A stretch of DNA of 64,000 bases from Ferrimicrobium sp. (lineage in GTDB: Bacteria > Actinomycetota > Acidimicrobiia > Acidimicrobiales > Acidimicrobiaceae). How positions within the stretch are numbered: the first letter of the stretch is position 1; each line of letters opens with the position of its first letter. The DNA is taken from NCBI RefSeq assembly GCF_027319265.1, contig NZ_DAHVNP010000063.1:1-64000 (forward strand), given 5' to 3'. A program made the position numbers and the translations under genes. The notes under the pieces were generated by a model, which was given only the letters and a program-made list of their open reading frames with translations, did no database searches and was not told where the DNA came from. Below, piece by piece: positions 37,856-46,677 of the stretch.

Positions 37856-38951
37856 CCTTGGCCTCCCTTCTTGGATACTCCTCAAGTGTGCGGCGAATCA
37901 CGGATTCGTCGACATCGTGGACGAGTTCAAGTCCCGCTGGACCATCGAGAACGAAGCTGAAGCCCCCGTAGTTCTTCTTATCGTGGCGCATGTAGCGCAA
38001 CAGCTCGTCGATCTCGAGTCCGAACGGAAGCTTGGATTCCAACCCGTACGCCGCAACGACACGCTGATGCTCGATCACACGTCCCTCATCAATGCGGCCG
38101 AGACGCTCCGCCAGTCGCGCAGCGAAGACCAGACCCACGGCCACCGCCTCACCGTGGGAGATATCGCCATGTGATCCCTTGGCAAGCATGGCTCCCTCAA
38201 TGCCATGTCCGAGGGTGTGCCCATAGTTGAGGAGGCTCCGACGTCCCGCCTCGCGCTCGTCACCTGCGACAAAGGACTCCTTGAGACGCTGAGCCGCGTA
38301 GATCTGATCAGCCAACCCCAAGCCTGCGATTGGCTCCGATGTCAAAAAACTGTATTTCGCTAACTCACCAGCTCCGCTCAACCATTCACGCCGCGGCAGC
38401 GTGGTCAAGAAAGTCAGGTCGCACACGAGGGCACTCGGCTGCCAGAACGAACCATACAGATTCTTCCCTCCAGCCAGATTGACCGCTGTCTTGCCGCCAA
38501 TGGCCGCGTCCACCATCCCAAGCAACGTCGTAGAGACGTTCAGGTACTCGATACCTCTCATATAGGTTGAGGCGACAAAGCCCACGAGGTCGGTAACGAC
38601 TCCACCGCCCACGGCGATCAGTCCTGATCGGCGATCCAACCCTAACTCCACTAACCGCTGGGCTAGTTCCTCGGCCACGGATGCCTTCTTGGCCGCTTCG
38701 CCAGCGGGGATGAACACCCACGTCGCATCGGAATCAAGTGCGAAGTTCCCAGGGATCGCGCTCTGGGTGATGAGCACGACTTGGGACCAATGAGTAGGGA
38801 TCAACTCCCCCAAGGAATCCCATGCATGGGCGCCAAGAAGTACCGGGATCTGCGCACCACCTACGCTTAGGTCGTACACTCGTGGTTGGCCATGGTCCCC
38901 ATCGAGATCAGCGACGTTCACAAAGGCCGGCTGTGGCTCGAATTCACTCAT
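37842..38951 (-). CDS. aroB: 3-dehydroquinate synthase
   Basis: 369 aa. It forms the carbocycle of the shikimate pathway from DAHP, using NAD and a metal ion. GGGVVTDLVGFVASTYMRG, the TLLGMVDAAIGGKTAVN stretch, KNLYGSFWQP and the metal-binding NYGHTLGHGIE are all in place. The ATG at 38951 overlaps the aroC end by 8 bp. aroK, which commonly lies between aroC and aroB in actinobacteria, is instead at 54404-54907. Confidence 0.96.
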   Translation of the reverse strand: MSEFEPQPAFVNVADLDGDHGQPRVYDLSVGGAQIPVLLGAHAWDSLGELIPTHWSQVVLITQSAIPGNFALDSDATWVFIPAGEAAKKASVAEELAQRLVELGLDRRSGLIAVGGGVVTDLVGFVASTYMRGIEYLNVSTTLLGMVDAAIGGKTAVNLAGGKNLYGSFWQPSALVCDLTFLTTLPRREWLSGAGELAKYSFLTSEPIAGLGLADQIYAAQRLKESFVAGDEREAGRRSLLNYGHTLGHGIEGAMLAKGSHGDISHGEAVAVGLVFAARLAERLGRIDEGRVIEHQRVVAAYGLESKLPFGLEIDELLRYMRHDKKNYGGFSFVLDGPAGLELVHDVDESVIRRTLEEYPRREAKDGTH

Positions 38952-40170
38952 CTATGAGATGCTTATGCTCGGCCGACTCCCCAGCATCAGACCGAATCAC
39001 CGCCGACGGTGTCGCCGTAAGATGATCACAAAATCCTTGCCAATTGCGCACCAACTCCGCCACCGAATCACCGCCAAACTTGCGCGTCACCTCGTTTGCC
39101 AACACCAGTGCCACCATCGCCTCTGCAACCACACCCATCGCCGGCACCGCAACGACATCTGTGCGCTCCTTGAATGACAATGCTGACTCCTTGGTCATGG
39201 TGTCAACGGTCTCAAGCACTGGGCGATTCAGTGTCGCCAATGGCTTCATCCACACCTCGGCAACGACAGGAGCTCCGTTGGATATGCCCCCTTCGATGCC
39301 GCCCGAAAGCCAGGTGGGGCGCAGATACTGCCCGGTGGTGGGATCGAACTGGATGGCATCGTGTGCATCAGATCCATGACGTCTGGCGACTTCGATGCCA
39401 GCACCGATGCTCACCGCCTTGACCGCCTGGATCGACATCAGGGCGCCGGCGAGCTGGCTGTCGAGCTTGCGATCCCAATGCACGTGGCTACCGAGGCCCA
39501 CGGGTACCCCGTGAGCGACGACCTCGACCGACCCCCCCAGCGAGTCACCAACCTTGGCGGCCGCTTTGATCTCGGCGATCATCCGTCCCGCAACTTCCTT
39601 GTCGAGACAGCGCACCTCTGAGTCATCGATACGATTGAGGTCCGATGGCGACGGGATGCTACTCCTATCGGACTTGACCTCTCCGATCTGCACCACATGC
39701 GAGAGGATCTGGATCCCGATCTGAGCAACCAACGCCTTCGCAAGCGCTCCAGCGACCACACGTGCCGCCGTCTCTCGTGCGGAGGCTCGCTCCAGCACGT
39801 CCCTAGCATCGTCAAAACCATACTTGAGCATCCCGGCAAGGTCCGCGTGACCTGGGCGCGGCTTGGTCAACTTCTTAGTCGGATATCCCGGCGCAGGGGA
39901 CATCTCTTCGGTCCACTTGCGCTCCCACTCCGAGTTCTTGATCTCGATCGCGACGGGGGAGCCCAACGTGCGGCCATGACGTACCCCCGCCAGCAACACG
40001 AGTTCGTCCGCCTCAAAGCGCATTCTCGGGCCGCGACCATAGCCGAGTCGCCGGCGAGCAAGCTCGGCACCAACCTGTTCAACGGTGACCTCCAAACCGG
40101 CAGGGAGCCCTTCGACGATCACGACCAACGATTGGCCGTGTGATTCACCAGCCGTGAGATACCTAAGCAT
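38944..40170 (-). CDS. aroC: Chorismate synthase
   Basis: 408 aa. It makes chorismate from EPSP with reduced FMN. The start MLRYLTAGESHGQSLVVIVEG is the signature, RRRLGYGRGPRM and the C-terminal KFGGDSVAEL are typical. It is the first gene of the aroC-aroB-aroQ operon; 43 bp separate it from the end of the pilus gene cluster on the same strand, so transcription may continue from that cluster. The acidic C-terminal tail reaches into the aroB start. Confidence 0.96.
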   Translation of the reverse strand: MLRYLTAGESHGQSLVVIVEGLPAGLEVTVEQVGAELARRRLGYGRGPRMRFEADELVLLAGVRHGRTLGSPVAIEIKNSEWERKWTEEMSPAPGYPTKKLTKPRPGHADLAGMLKYGFDDARDVLERASARETAARVVAGALAKALVAQIGIQILSHVVQIGEVKSDRSSIPSPSDLNRIDDSEVRCLDKEVAGRMIAEIKAAAKVGDSLGGSVEVVAHGVPVGLGSHVHWDRKLDSQLAGALMSIQAVKAVSIGAGIEVARRHGSDAHDAIQFDPTTGQYLRPTWLSGGIEGGISNGAPVVAEVWMKPLATLNRPVLETVDTMTKESALSFKERTDVVAVPAMGVVAEAMVALVLANEVTRKFGGDSVAELVRNWQGFCDHLTATPSAVIRSDAGESAEHKHLIDE

Positions 40171-40213
40171 GGCTAGAGATTAGCAGCCCACGAACGTGAT
40201 CGCCCCGGCAGCA

Positions 40214-40588
40214 TCAGCCAGAAGGCAGGGTCGAGGATCCCGGACCAGTCTGGATCATCTTGGGCACAAATGGGTTCTTAACAGTGAAATACTCACTGCT
40301 CGGGACCGGTGCGCTGGCCGTGGCGTGGGCCACCACCGGCGCTGGTGCTGATCGTCCCGTCTCGGACGAGGGAACGCTCGGGCGTTGGGTATCAGCCACT
40401 GCGGTGTTAGTCGATGGCGGGTGTCCCGCCAGCACAAAGTACGCGCCAACACCAAGTCCCACAAGGAGGATTACCCCTACCACCACGACCAGAAGGCGTG
40501 GTCGCCGATGCCGTGTCTCCTCTTGTCCAACCTCTGGCACCCGGGGCTCTTCGAGAAGCGATGCGATCTCCATGCTGGTCATCTTCAC
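40214..40588 (-). CDS. Small membrane protein with PilP-like end
   Basis: 124 aa. A short cytoplasmic N-terminus, one hydrophobic helix (near residues 31-53), a Ser/Pro/Thr-rich linker, and a C-terminus ending YFTVKNPFVPKM. The N-P-F-x-P stretch resembles the R-D-P-F-x-P motif of the pilus alignment protein PilP and its functional analogues. It follows pilO by 5 bp, where PilP normally lies. There is no lipobox, so it is not a classical PilP lipoprotein. Assignment rests on position and this motif only. Confidence 0.5.
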   Translation of the reverse strand: MKMTSMEIASLLEEPRVPEVGQEETRHRRPRLLVVVVGVILLVGLGVGAYFVLAGHPPSTNTAVADTQRPSVPSSETGRSAPAPVVAHATASAPVPSSEYFTVKNPFVPKMIQTGPGSSTLPSG

Positions 40589-40593
40589 ACCTC

Positions 40594-41169
40594 CTAGCGG
40601 TGGTAATACACGACACCGGTAAACGAAAGATTGATCTTGGGGTTGTTGCTAGCGCCACCAGAGAGTGACGATAACTGGATGGTCGAGATATTGACCAGTT
40701 CTCCAAGATGATCAAGGCCGTGCAAAAAATGCATCAACGCCACGAATGTACCCGTCGCCTCTGCCGTGAAGGCAACCGAACTGACCCCTGGTACGATCGC
40801 CGAGCTGGCCCCAGTACTCGGCGCCGCACCTGGCTGCAATGGGGTGATCTGGAGCAACGGCACACCAGCCTTACTGGCCGTTGCATCAGCCTGACTGATG
40901 AAGGAGGCGAGAGAGAAGGTGGTGGGCAACGCCGAAGTAAGAGCTCTGAGCTGTGCGCGTAGAAGAGGTGCCTGATGTTTGTCGTCGATCAGCTGCGACA
41001 GCTGCACTCGATCGTTGGCCAGCTGAGACTGATCTACACCCACCTGGGTCTGCGTAGTGGCGATATGGGCAGCCAGCGGCGCATACAGGCCAAAGTACCA
41101 CCCCACTCCAATGATGACGGCTAGCGCGCCAGCCAGAACCGTCGTGATCGTCGATCGAGTGATTTTCAT
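40594..41169 (-). CDS. pilO: PilO-like type IV pilus assembly protein
   Basis: 191 aa. One N-terminal helix (TTVLAGALAVIIGVGWYFG), a coiled-coil-like region (QTQVGVDQSQLANDRVQLSQ) and a C-terminal ferredoxin-like domain match PilO. PilO pairs with PilN in the inner-membrane alignment complex. The C-terminus (SFTGVVYYHR) fits the family's final strand. The ATG at 41169 overlaps the pilMN stop by four bases. Identification is by architecture and context more than sequence. Confidence 0.75.
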   Translation of the reverse strand: MKITRSTITTVLAGALAVIIGVGWYFGLYAPLAAHIATTQTQVGVDQSQLANDRVQLSQLIDDKHQAPLLRAQLRALTSALPTTFSLASFISQADATASKAGVPLLQITPLQPGAAPSTGASSAIVPGVSSVAFTAEATGTFVALMHFLHGLDHLGELVNISTIQLSSLSGGASNNPKINLSFTGVVYYHR

Positions 41170-42869
41170 GAGGATGCCCCCAACTGTCGCAGGTACGACG
41201 CACTTCGGTACTGAGCAAAGTTATTCGAGATGATGGCCGACCCTTGATAGGTTGTCATGCCAGCTTCAACCATCTCAGCAGAGGGAACGCCGACGCCACA
41301 GGACGGAGTGGTGTTCCCTGGTGGCGTCAAGGTCGACGAGGAGACCCAGAGGTTCTCGAGGAAACTGAGTTTACTCATCGAGTCGAGCCAATGGGCGGGT
41401 GCAAGCTGTGAGCAACCTTCGAGACTAAAGCTGACACCTAGCCCTGAAGCACCTCCCGTCGAGGTGGTCGGTGCGCCAATACTGAGACTGGTCAGCCACG
41501 AGTCAGATGGGGTAGCCCCGGCGATCTGGGTCAACAGCTGGGGAAAATCGATCGATGACGCAAGCTGCTGGGTCACCGTCGATCGAGCTGAACGAACTCC
41601 TTGGGCGAGGGCACCGTACGTTGCGTACCGAGCCATCTGGCCGCTTAGCACGCCAAGCTGCGTCGTCAACGATGTTTGCGTCGCTTGGACCTGTTGGAGC
41701 TGTTGATAGCGCTGGAGGGTCAACAATGCACCCGCGCCAATCAGCACCACGCCCGCCGCGCCGACCAGCATGAGCTGGCGGCGATGCTGACGGCGTGCTC
41801 GGACACGCGCAGGGAGGAGATTGACATACTTGACTCCTTTGTCATGGGTGCGTGCGCGCATCACCGCGCCAGTCATTTCGACCCAGTTGCTCGATGAATC
41901 CTCCACAAAAGCATCGGCTTCGATGAGTCTGAGCACCTGTCGTGGTCCCGGTCGTTCCACCTTCAGGGCGAGTTTGTCGCCCAGCTCCACGCCAAGCCGC
42001 TCGACCGCCGATGAGCCACCTACGAGCACCAGCCGGTCGATGTCGGTGTAGCCCCTTTGAATAGCGAAGTAATCGATCGAGGAGGCAACCTCTTGCACAA
42101 TGGCGCGCACACCATCGGCGACGATACCATCTGCTGTGGCGAACCCGTCGAGCTGATGGATCTCCTCTGATGCTTGGATCGCTATCGCTCTCTTGAGACC
42201 CTCAGCCGCCTCGTACGCCACCTCTAGGCGTCGAGCGATCTCTTGGGTGATGAGCTCGCCACCCATCCTGATCGAACGAACGAGTTGTGGTTGGTCTCCC
42301 ACCACCACCTCGATCGTGGTGGTGGTGGCCCCGACCACCACCAGGTAATAGCCCTCGCCTTCGGTTCTCGAGAGCTCACTCACGGCGCGTGCCGCCGCCA
42401 GCGGCCCCACATCGACCCAATCGACACGCAAGCCACTACGTTCGGCAACATCGATCGCCTTAGCGATGGTGGCCTTGGGAGCACCGGCCATGACGACGTT
42501 CGGGTTCGGCGATCGCCCCTTAGTCGCGGTCTCATAATCGACCACAAGTTCATCGAGGGGAAGTGGTAAGACCTCTGTCATCGCGAATCCAAAGGTCATC
42601 TCCAGCTCATGCTTGTCGGAGCTCGGAACATTGAGGCTTCGCACCACAAGATCCGGATCGGTCACGATCAACCGTGTCGCCTTGGTTCGGGTACCTGCCT
42701 CTCGGAGCAGACCTCGAAGCGTCTCCACCACCTTCTCAGGATGCTCGTGCGCCCCATCGGGCAAGACGCGATGGGCGAGCCAAAGCGGTGGTCGCGAACG
42801 CCGAGACACCTCGATCTCGCATGCCTTGATGGAGAATGCTCCGATCTCTAAGAGTATGAGTTTTTCCAT
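41166..42869 (-). CDS. pilM: PilM-PilN fusion protein of a type IV pilus system
   Basis: About 567 aa. Residues 1 to about 350 form an actin-like PilM domain (LLEIGAFSIKACEIE, GPLAAARAVSEL, VLVGGSSAVERLG). Then comes YVNLLPARVRARRQ, the cytoplasmic N-terminal motif of PilN that normally docks into PilM, followed by a membrane helix (LMLVGAAGVVLIGAGALL) and a PilN-like outer domain. In most bacteria these are two genes. The fusion covalently fixes a known PilM-PilN contact. I chose the ATG at 42869; a longer frame would add 17 unrelated residues. It overlaps pilO downstream. Confidence 0.85.
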   Translation of the reverse strand: MEKLILLEIGAFSIKACEIEVSRRSRPPLWLAHRVLPDGAHEHPEKVVETLRGLLREAGTRTKATRLIVTDPDLVVRSLNVPSSDKHELEMTFGFAMTEVLPLPLDELVVDYETATKGRSPNPNVVMAGAPKATIAKAIDVAERSGLRVDWVDVGPLAAARAVSELSRTEGEGYYLVVVGATTTTIEVVVGDQPQLVRSIRMGGELITQEIARRLEVAYEAAEGLKRAIAIQASEEIHQLDGFATADGIVADGVRAIVQEVASSIDYFAIQRGYTDIDRLVLVGGSSAVERLGVELGDKLALKVERPGPRQVLRLIEADAFVEDSSSNWVEMTGAVMRARTHDKGVKYVNLLPARVRARRQHRRQLMLVGAAGVVLIGAGALLTLQRYQQLQQVQATQTSLTTQLGVLSGQMARYATYGALAQGVRSARSTVTQQLASSIDFPQLLTQIAGATPSDSWLTSLSIGAPTTSTGGASGLGVSFSLEGCSQLAPAHWLDSMSKLSFLENLWVSSSTLTPPGNTTPSCGVGVPSAEMVEAGMTTYQGSAIISNNFAQYRSASYLRQLGASS

Positions 42870-42941
42870 CCTTGAATCCTCGCTAAACTCCCAAGAGGGC
42901 ATCGGCCAAAACGGCGACAAAGTTGACCAATTGCCCCGCTA

Positions 42942-43688
42942 TCAGTGAAAAATAACAACACTAAGAGTAGTGAGCACAAACCCAACGGTGAGGAATGGTC
43001 CAAAAGGGAGTTGTGCTCGAAGGTTAGACCGTTTTGCGAGTATCAAACCAACCCCCACCACTGACCCAGCAAAAAAGCTCGCAAGGACAGCGAGAACGGT
43101 ACTCCAAATACCGAACGCTGCGACACCAAGGACCAAGACTGCCGCAAGCTTCGCATCGCCGAGACCCATGCCTCCGCGTGAAACAACCCGCAGGAGAACA
43201 AAGAACACGAGGATCGCTACGGCAAGGCCGATGGTGAGGACGAAGGGGCTCCACCGACCAGAGATCCACGCGTTCGCGATGCCGAGCACGAGGAGAAGGA
43301 GTGCCGCTGGATAGGTTAACGCATTCGGAATCCGATAGGTCCTCTGATCGATCACGGCGGCCCCAAGCCCGACCAGGAGTGCCAGACCACAGCTGAACTT
43401 GTCGAGCGTATCGACGGGAGTGAGTGCCGCAACCACCCCGATCGCTGCACCCGCTAGCTCCGTCAGGGGATAGCGCCACGGGATGGACGCCGAACAGTCA
43501 CGACAACGCCCCCGTAACCACAGATAGGCAAACACGGGCACGTTATCGCGAGCTCGAATCGGGTGCGAACACGATGGACACTTCGATCGGTCCATCATCA
43601 GCGGGAGCCCCTCGGGAATCCGATAGGTCAGTGAGGTCATCGCCGATCCACCAATGAGGCCAAAGACAAGACCGATCACCACACCCAT
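42942..43688 (-). CDS. pilD: Prepilin peptidase (A24 family)
   Basis: About 248 aa from the ATG at 43688. This membrane aspartyl protease removes the leader of type IV prepilins and may methylate the new N-terminus. Two CxxC pairs form the zinc-binding loop (KCPSCSHPI and RCRDCSASIPWRYP), and the two catalytic Asp lie in VIDQRTYRIPNALT and GGMGLGDAKL. Upstream in-frame codons up to 43865 could extend it, but the conserved sequence begins near GLIGGSAMTSLTYRIPEG, and a longer form would overlap the divergent pilin gene. It lies 72 bp after the pilin promoter region boundary and is divergent from pilA. Confidence 0.9.
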   Translation of the reverse strand: MGVVIGLVFGLIGGSAMTSLTYRIPEGLPLMMDRSKCPSCSHPIRARDNVPVFAYLWLRGRCRDCSASIPWRYPLTELAGAAIGVVAALTPVDTLDKFSCGLALLVGLGAAVIDQRTYRIPNALTYPAALLLLVLGIANAWISGRWSPFVLTIGLAVAILVFFVLLRVVSRGGMGLGDAKLAAVLVLGVAAFGIWSTVLAVLASFFAGSVVGVGLILAKRSNLRAQLPFGPFLTVGFVLTTLSVVIFH

Positions 43689-43875
43689 GATTAGTGCCTT
43701 CGGACGAAATCGCGGGCGAGTTGAATAGCGCGCCAACCGCAGCCGCGCCTCCCACAACAGATAATTCTCACTTGCAGCGTTTATTTCATTCAAGTTTTCC
43801 CATCCAGCGCGCCGAAGCAGAGGAGGTACCGGAATTCCGGTGCACGGAGACGTGAAAGCCAGCAAGGAGAAAAGG

Positions 43876-44415
43876 ATGTCTCAGATCTATCGGAAATTAA
43901 CAAAAAGTGATGAGTCCGGGTTTACACTCATCGAGTTGATGGTGGTCATCCTGATCATGGGTATTCTCGCCGCGATCGCGATCCCTACCTTTCTCGGAGC
44001 CCGAACCTCGGCCCAGAATAAGGCCACAGAGACCGACCTACGGAACCTTTTGACCTCGGAGTCGGTGGCCTATACCAACAACCAGAGTTACGTGGATAGT
44101 GCGGGGCTGATAAAGCTCGATCCGGCTTACACGAAGGCACTCACTGACAACACGATTAGCGTCCTCCTTCCGAGTTCATCCGGCAGCACTTCGTCAGGCT
44201 CGAGTTCAAGCGCAACACCAGAGACCTCTGTCTGTCTGGCGGAAACAGCCGCATCCGGGACCAGCTTCGCGATCGAAGATGTCGCACTCGGGGCTGGAGC
44301 AGGTACCTACTACTACTCGGGAACGAGCCCAATAACATCCTGCGCAGCAACACCCACCATTAGCACCACCGCTGGCTCTGGCTGGCACAGCTCGGCTGCG
44401 AGCGCAGGTTGGTAG
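43876..44415 (+). CDS. pilA: Type IV pilin-like protein
   Basis: 179 aa. A class III signal peptide has the cleavage site Gly-Phe in ESGFTLIELMVVILIMGIL with Glu at position 5 of the mature protein, followed by the long hydrophobic alpha1 helix. The rest holds a Ser-rich low-complexity stretch (SSSGSTSSGSSSSATPE) and two cysteines (SVCLAE and TSCAAT) that could make the pilin disulfide loop. The ATG at 43876 has AAGGAG six bases upstream. The PilD processing enzyme is encoded divergently next to it. A hairpin follows at 44458-44490. Confidence 0.9.
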   Translation: MSQIYRKLTKSDESGFTLIELMVVILIMGILAAIAIPTFLGARTSAQNKATETDLRNLLTSESVAYTNNQSYVDSAGLIKLDPAYTKALTDNTISVLLPSSSGSTSSGSSSSATPETSVCLAETAASGTSFAIEDVALGAGAGTYYYSGTSPITSCAATPTISTTAGSGWHSSAASAGW

Positions 44416-44457
44416 GCCGATAACACCTGTTGGCTCACCACTTCTGATGAAACCATC

Positions 44458-44490
44458 AGGCCGACCTCCTCGATCTGAGGGGGTCGGCCT
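44458..44490 (+). terminator. Strong hairpin after the pilin gene
   Basis: Arms AGGCCGACC and GGTCGGCCT extended by inner CTC/GAG pairs. No T-run follows, because the promoter-like TAACAT of the next gene starts two bases later. Probably a terminator or insulator between pilA and the phosphatase gene. Confidence 0.6.
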
Positions 44491-44491
44491 C

Positions 44492-44506
44492 TAACATGGA
44501 ACCATG
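44492..44506 (+). promoter_or_regulatory. Candidate leaderless promoter of the phosphatase gene
   Basis: TAACAT at 44492-44497, six bases, then the ATG at 44504. There is no Shine-Dalgarno, and the upstream hairpin leaves no room for a leader. Confidence 0.45.
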
Positions 44507-45253
44507 ACCACTGACCTACCCAGCCAGTTCCTCCCCTGGGATGGCCTCTATAACCTCCGAGAGCTCGGTGGCTATCCAACGGTAGATGGACGCGTCACTC
44601 GTAGCGGTCTCCTCTTCAGATCGGAGGCGTTCTTTCGCCTCTCCGATGCGTCGAGGAACCAACTGTTCGCGAATCTTCGCCTCAAAACCGTGATCGATCT
44701 CCGATCGAACGAAGAACGCCAAGAACAGGGCTATCTCGAGTCAGCCCAAGGCCAGCGCCTCCTCCATCTACCCCTCATCGATGTCTCCGTCGAATCCGAC
44801 CTCGACCGCCTGGACCCCGACTACCTTGCCCAGGTGTATCGAGCGATTCTGACGAGTCGACCGGACTCGCTCAGCGAAGCGATGGCGATCATCTTGGACC
44901 CCGATAACTGGCCACTCCTCTTTCACTGTGCTGCAGGGAAAGATAGAACTGGCATCGTGGCGATGTTGACGCTCTCCATGGCACAGGTGCCAGATGCCCA
45001 GATCGCAGCCGACTACGCCCTCACCCAGTATGCGCTACGTCGTGTACTCGCCGCGAACGATCCCGACATCGACAGAGCAAGCTGGAAAGATCTCCCCGCA
45101 ACGGTGGTGGCCTCGACCCCAGAGACTGCCGAGAAGACCCTCGACTTCCTCAACACCAGCTACGGCTCAGTCACTAACTACCTCATCGAACTTGGTCTCA
45201 AACCCGACCTTCTCGCCAGGTTTCATGAGACCTTCACGATGCCATCAGCTTGA
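44504..45253 (+). CDS. Tyrosine-protein phosphatase, MptpB-like family
   Basis: 249 aa. The active-site loop HCAAGKDRTG (Cx5R, with the extra Lys-Asp typical of the MptpB/atypical lipid-phosphatase group) lies near residue 146. The N-terminus NLRELGGYPT and TVIDLRSNEE are family markers. Members remove phosphate from phosphotyrosine or phosphoinositides in the cytoplasm or after secretion; no signal peptide is seen here. It stands alone between the pilin gene and a 255-bp spacer with nothing recognised. Substrate is unknown. Confidence 0.88.
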   Translation: MTTDLPSQFLPWDGLYNLRELGGYPTVDGRVTRSGLLFRSEAFFRLSDASRNQLFANLRLKTVIDLRSNEERQEQGYLESAQGQRLLHLPLIDVSVESDLDRLDPDYLAQVYRAILTSRPDSLSEAMAIILDPDNWPLLFHCAAGKDRTGIVAMLTLSMAQVPDAQIAADYALTQYALRRVLAANDPDIDRASWKDLPATVVASTPETAEKTLDFLNTSYGSVTNYLIELGLKPDLLARFHETFTMPSA

Positions 45254-45508
45254 GTTCACGCACCAGCGAGTCAGCCGGTCAACCTCGGCCGCCAAACGCA
45301 ACGCAACATCGCAGTACAAGGGTTTCGGCGCAGTACAAGAGCTCCGGTCCTGCAAGAACGATTTGAACTAGCGCCACCAGTCTCCCCCCATCCGCTGGTG
45401 GAGAACATGGCCAGCGACGCAGCCTTGCAATCACCGAATAGGCGTGCGAACCAGCGTGGCGAAGCGTCACAGTTGCTTGGCGACCGGCCTCTTCTTCAAG
45501 GATCTGGG

Positions 45509-45985
45509 CTACGCCTGTTGGCGAAGCTCCTCTTGATGCGCAACAACCCGATCAAGCACCGCCCTCAGCGAGTCCAATTCCGCCACATCGAGTCGATTGG
45601 TCAACATCTGCGTTAGGACCTCATCATGAGTCGGGACCGACTCCTTGAGCTTTTCTCTGCCGGACTCAGTCAGCACCGCAAAGGTTCCCCGGCGGTCAGT
45701 AGGACAGCTACGACGCAAGACCCAGCCCTGGGCGACGAGGGAATCCACTCTTCGCGACAGGGCACTGCGCGACAACAAGGCGAGTTGTGCAAGTTCAGAG
45801 AGACGCAGCTCTCCACCTACAGCTGCTTGAAGATGCAACATGACCTCAACGTCGGCAAAGCTCAACCCATGGCGTTCATTGAGTTGAAGATCAAGCTGCC
45901 ACAGAAGTCGCGCATGGGCGCCGAGCAGCGACCTGAAAGCGTTCAAGGTAACTGCGTGGACTGATGAATTCGCACACTCTTGCAT
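45509..45985 (-). CDS. MarR-family transcriptional regulator
   Basis: About 158 aa. A winged helix domain with the recognition region LSELAQLALLSRSALSRRVD and wing RRSCPTDRRGTFAVLTESG is typical of MarR. It should bind as a dimer to a palindrome and release it on binding a ligand or on oxidation. It is divergent from yceI, and candidate operators overlap the yceI promoter (45991-46019), so it probably controls itself and yceI. I take the ATG at 45985; a TTG at 46003 is in frame but would fall within the promoter. Confidence 0.88.
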   Translation of the reverse strand: MQECANSSVHAVTLNAFRSLLGAHARLLWQLDLQLNERHGLSFADVEVMLHLQAAVGGELRLSELAQLALLSRSALSRRVDSLVAQGWVLRRSCPTDRRGTFAVLTESGREKLKESVPTHDEVLTQMLTNRLDVAELDSLRAVLDRVVAHQEELRQQA

Positions 45986-45990
45986 AAATG

Positions 45991-46019
45991 GTTGCACCCG
46001 CAATTATTTCGTCTACAAT
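45991..46019 (+). promoter_or_regulatory. yceI promoter with MarR-type operator
   Basis: TTGCAC (45992-45997) and TACAAT (46014-46019) are 16 bp apart. The palindrome TTGCACCCGCAA (45992-46003) covers the -35 hexamer, and CAATT/AATTG arms flank the spacer and -10 (46001-46021). These are suitable sites for the divergent MarR protein. Confidence 0.55.
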
Positions 46020-46058
46020 TGAACCATCAGTCTAACCGACAAGCGAAAGGAAGAAGAC

Positions 46059-46613
46059 ATGGCAAGTACGTCAGCAAAGGATCTTGGGATCGAGCCAGGG
46101 GTATGGAACCTCGATGCCGCCCATTCGAGCGTAGAGTTCACCGTTCGACATCTCATGGTCTCAAAGGTTCGTGGCCATTTTGAGAAGTTCACCGCGAGTG
46201 TCACCATCGATGAGGATGTCACTAAGAGTTCCGTCACCGCTTCGATCGATGCCAGCTCCATCACGACCCGAGACGAGACCCGAGACAACCATCTCAAAAG
46301 TGCTGACTTCTTCGAGTCCGACAAGTACCCGACGATCGAATTCGCCTCCACCGCAATCCGCCCCAACGGGGACGACTGGAAGCTGCTTGGGAACCTCACC
46401 ATCCGCGGGGTCACCAAGCCCATTGAACTCGACCTTGAGTTCAATGGAACACAGGCCGACCCCTATGGCGGTGTGCGCACTGGCTTTAGCGCTACCGGTG
46501 AACTCTCGCGGAAGGACTTTGGCATCGAGTGGAACGCCGCAGTAGACGGCGGCGGTGTCGTTGTTGGAGACAAGGTGACCATCAATCTAGAGGCCGAACT
46601 CGTTAAGGCCTAA
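46059..46613 (+). CDS. YceI-family lipocalin-like protein
   Basis: 184 aa. The fold is a beta-barrel that binds polyisoprenoids or other lipids in known members. Family markers are WNLDAAHSSVEFTVRHLMVSKVRG split over the first 40 residues, ITTRDETRDNHLKSADFF in the middle and GGVRTGFSATGELSRKDFG near the end. There is no signal peptide, so this copy is cytoplasmic. The ATG at 46059 follows AAAGGAAG. A strong terminator ends the gene. Physiological role is unknown; acid and envelope stress roles have been proposed in other bacteria. Confidence 0.93.
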   Translation: MASTSAKDLGIEPGVWNLDAAHSSVEFTVRHLMVSKVRGHFEKFTASVTIDEDVTKSSVTASIDASSITTRDETRDNHLKSADFFESDKYPTIEFASTAIRPNGDDWKLLGNLTIRGVTKPIELDLEFNGTQADPYGGVRTGFSATGELSRKDFGIEWNAAVDGGGVVVGDKVTINLEAELVKA

Positions 46614-46650
46614 TCGCCAACGACAAGCACCACTGATCGAGAACGCACTT

Positions 46651-46677
46651 CACCCCGCCGACACCGGCGGGGTGTTT
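46651..46677 (+). terminator. Rho-independent terminator of yceI
   Basis: Ten-pair GC-rich stem CACCCCGCCG/CGGCGGGGTG (46651-46660, 46665-46674) with a four-base loop, followed by TTT. It lies 38 bp after the yceI stop. Confidence 0.85.

Noticed and set aside
43700-43865. Longer N-terminus for the prepilin peptidase
   Set aside because: It would overlap the divergent pilin gene's ribosome site and precedes the conserved family start by about 60 residues.
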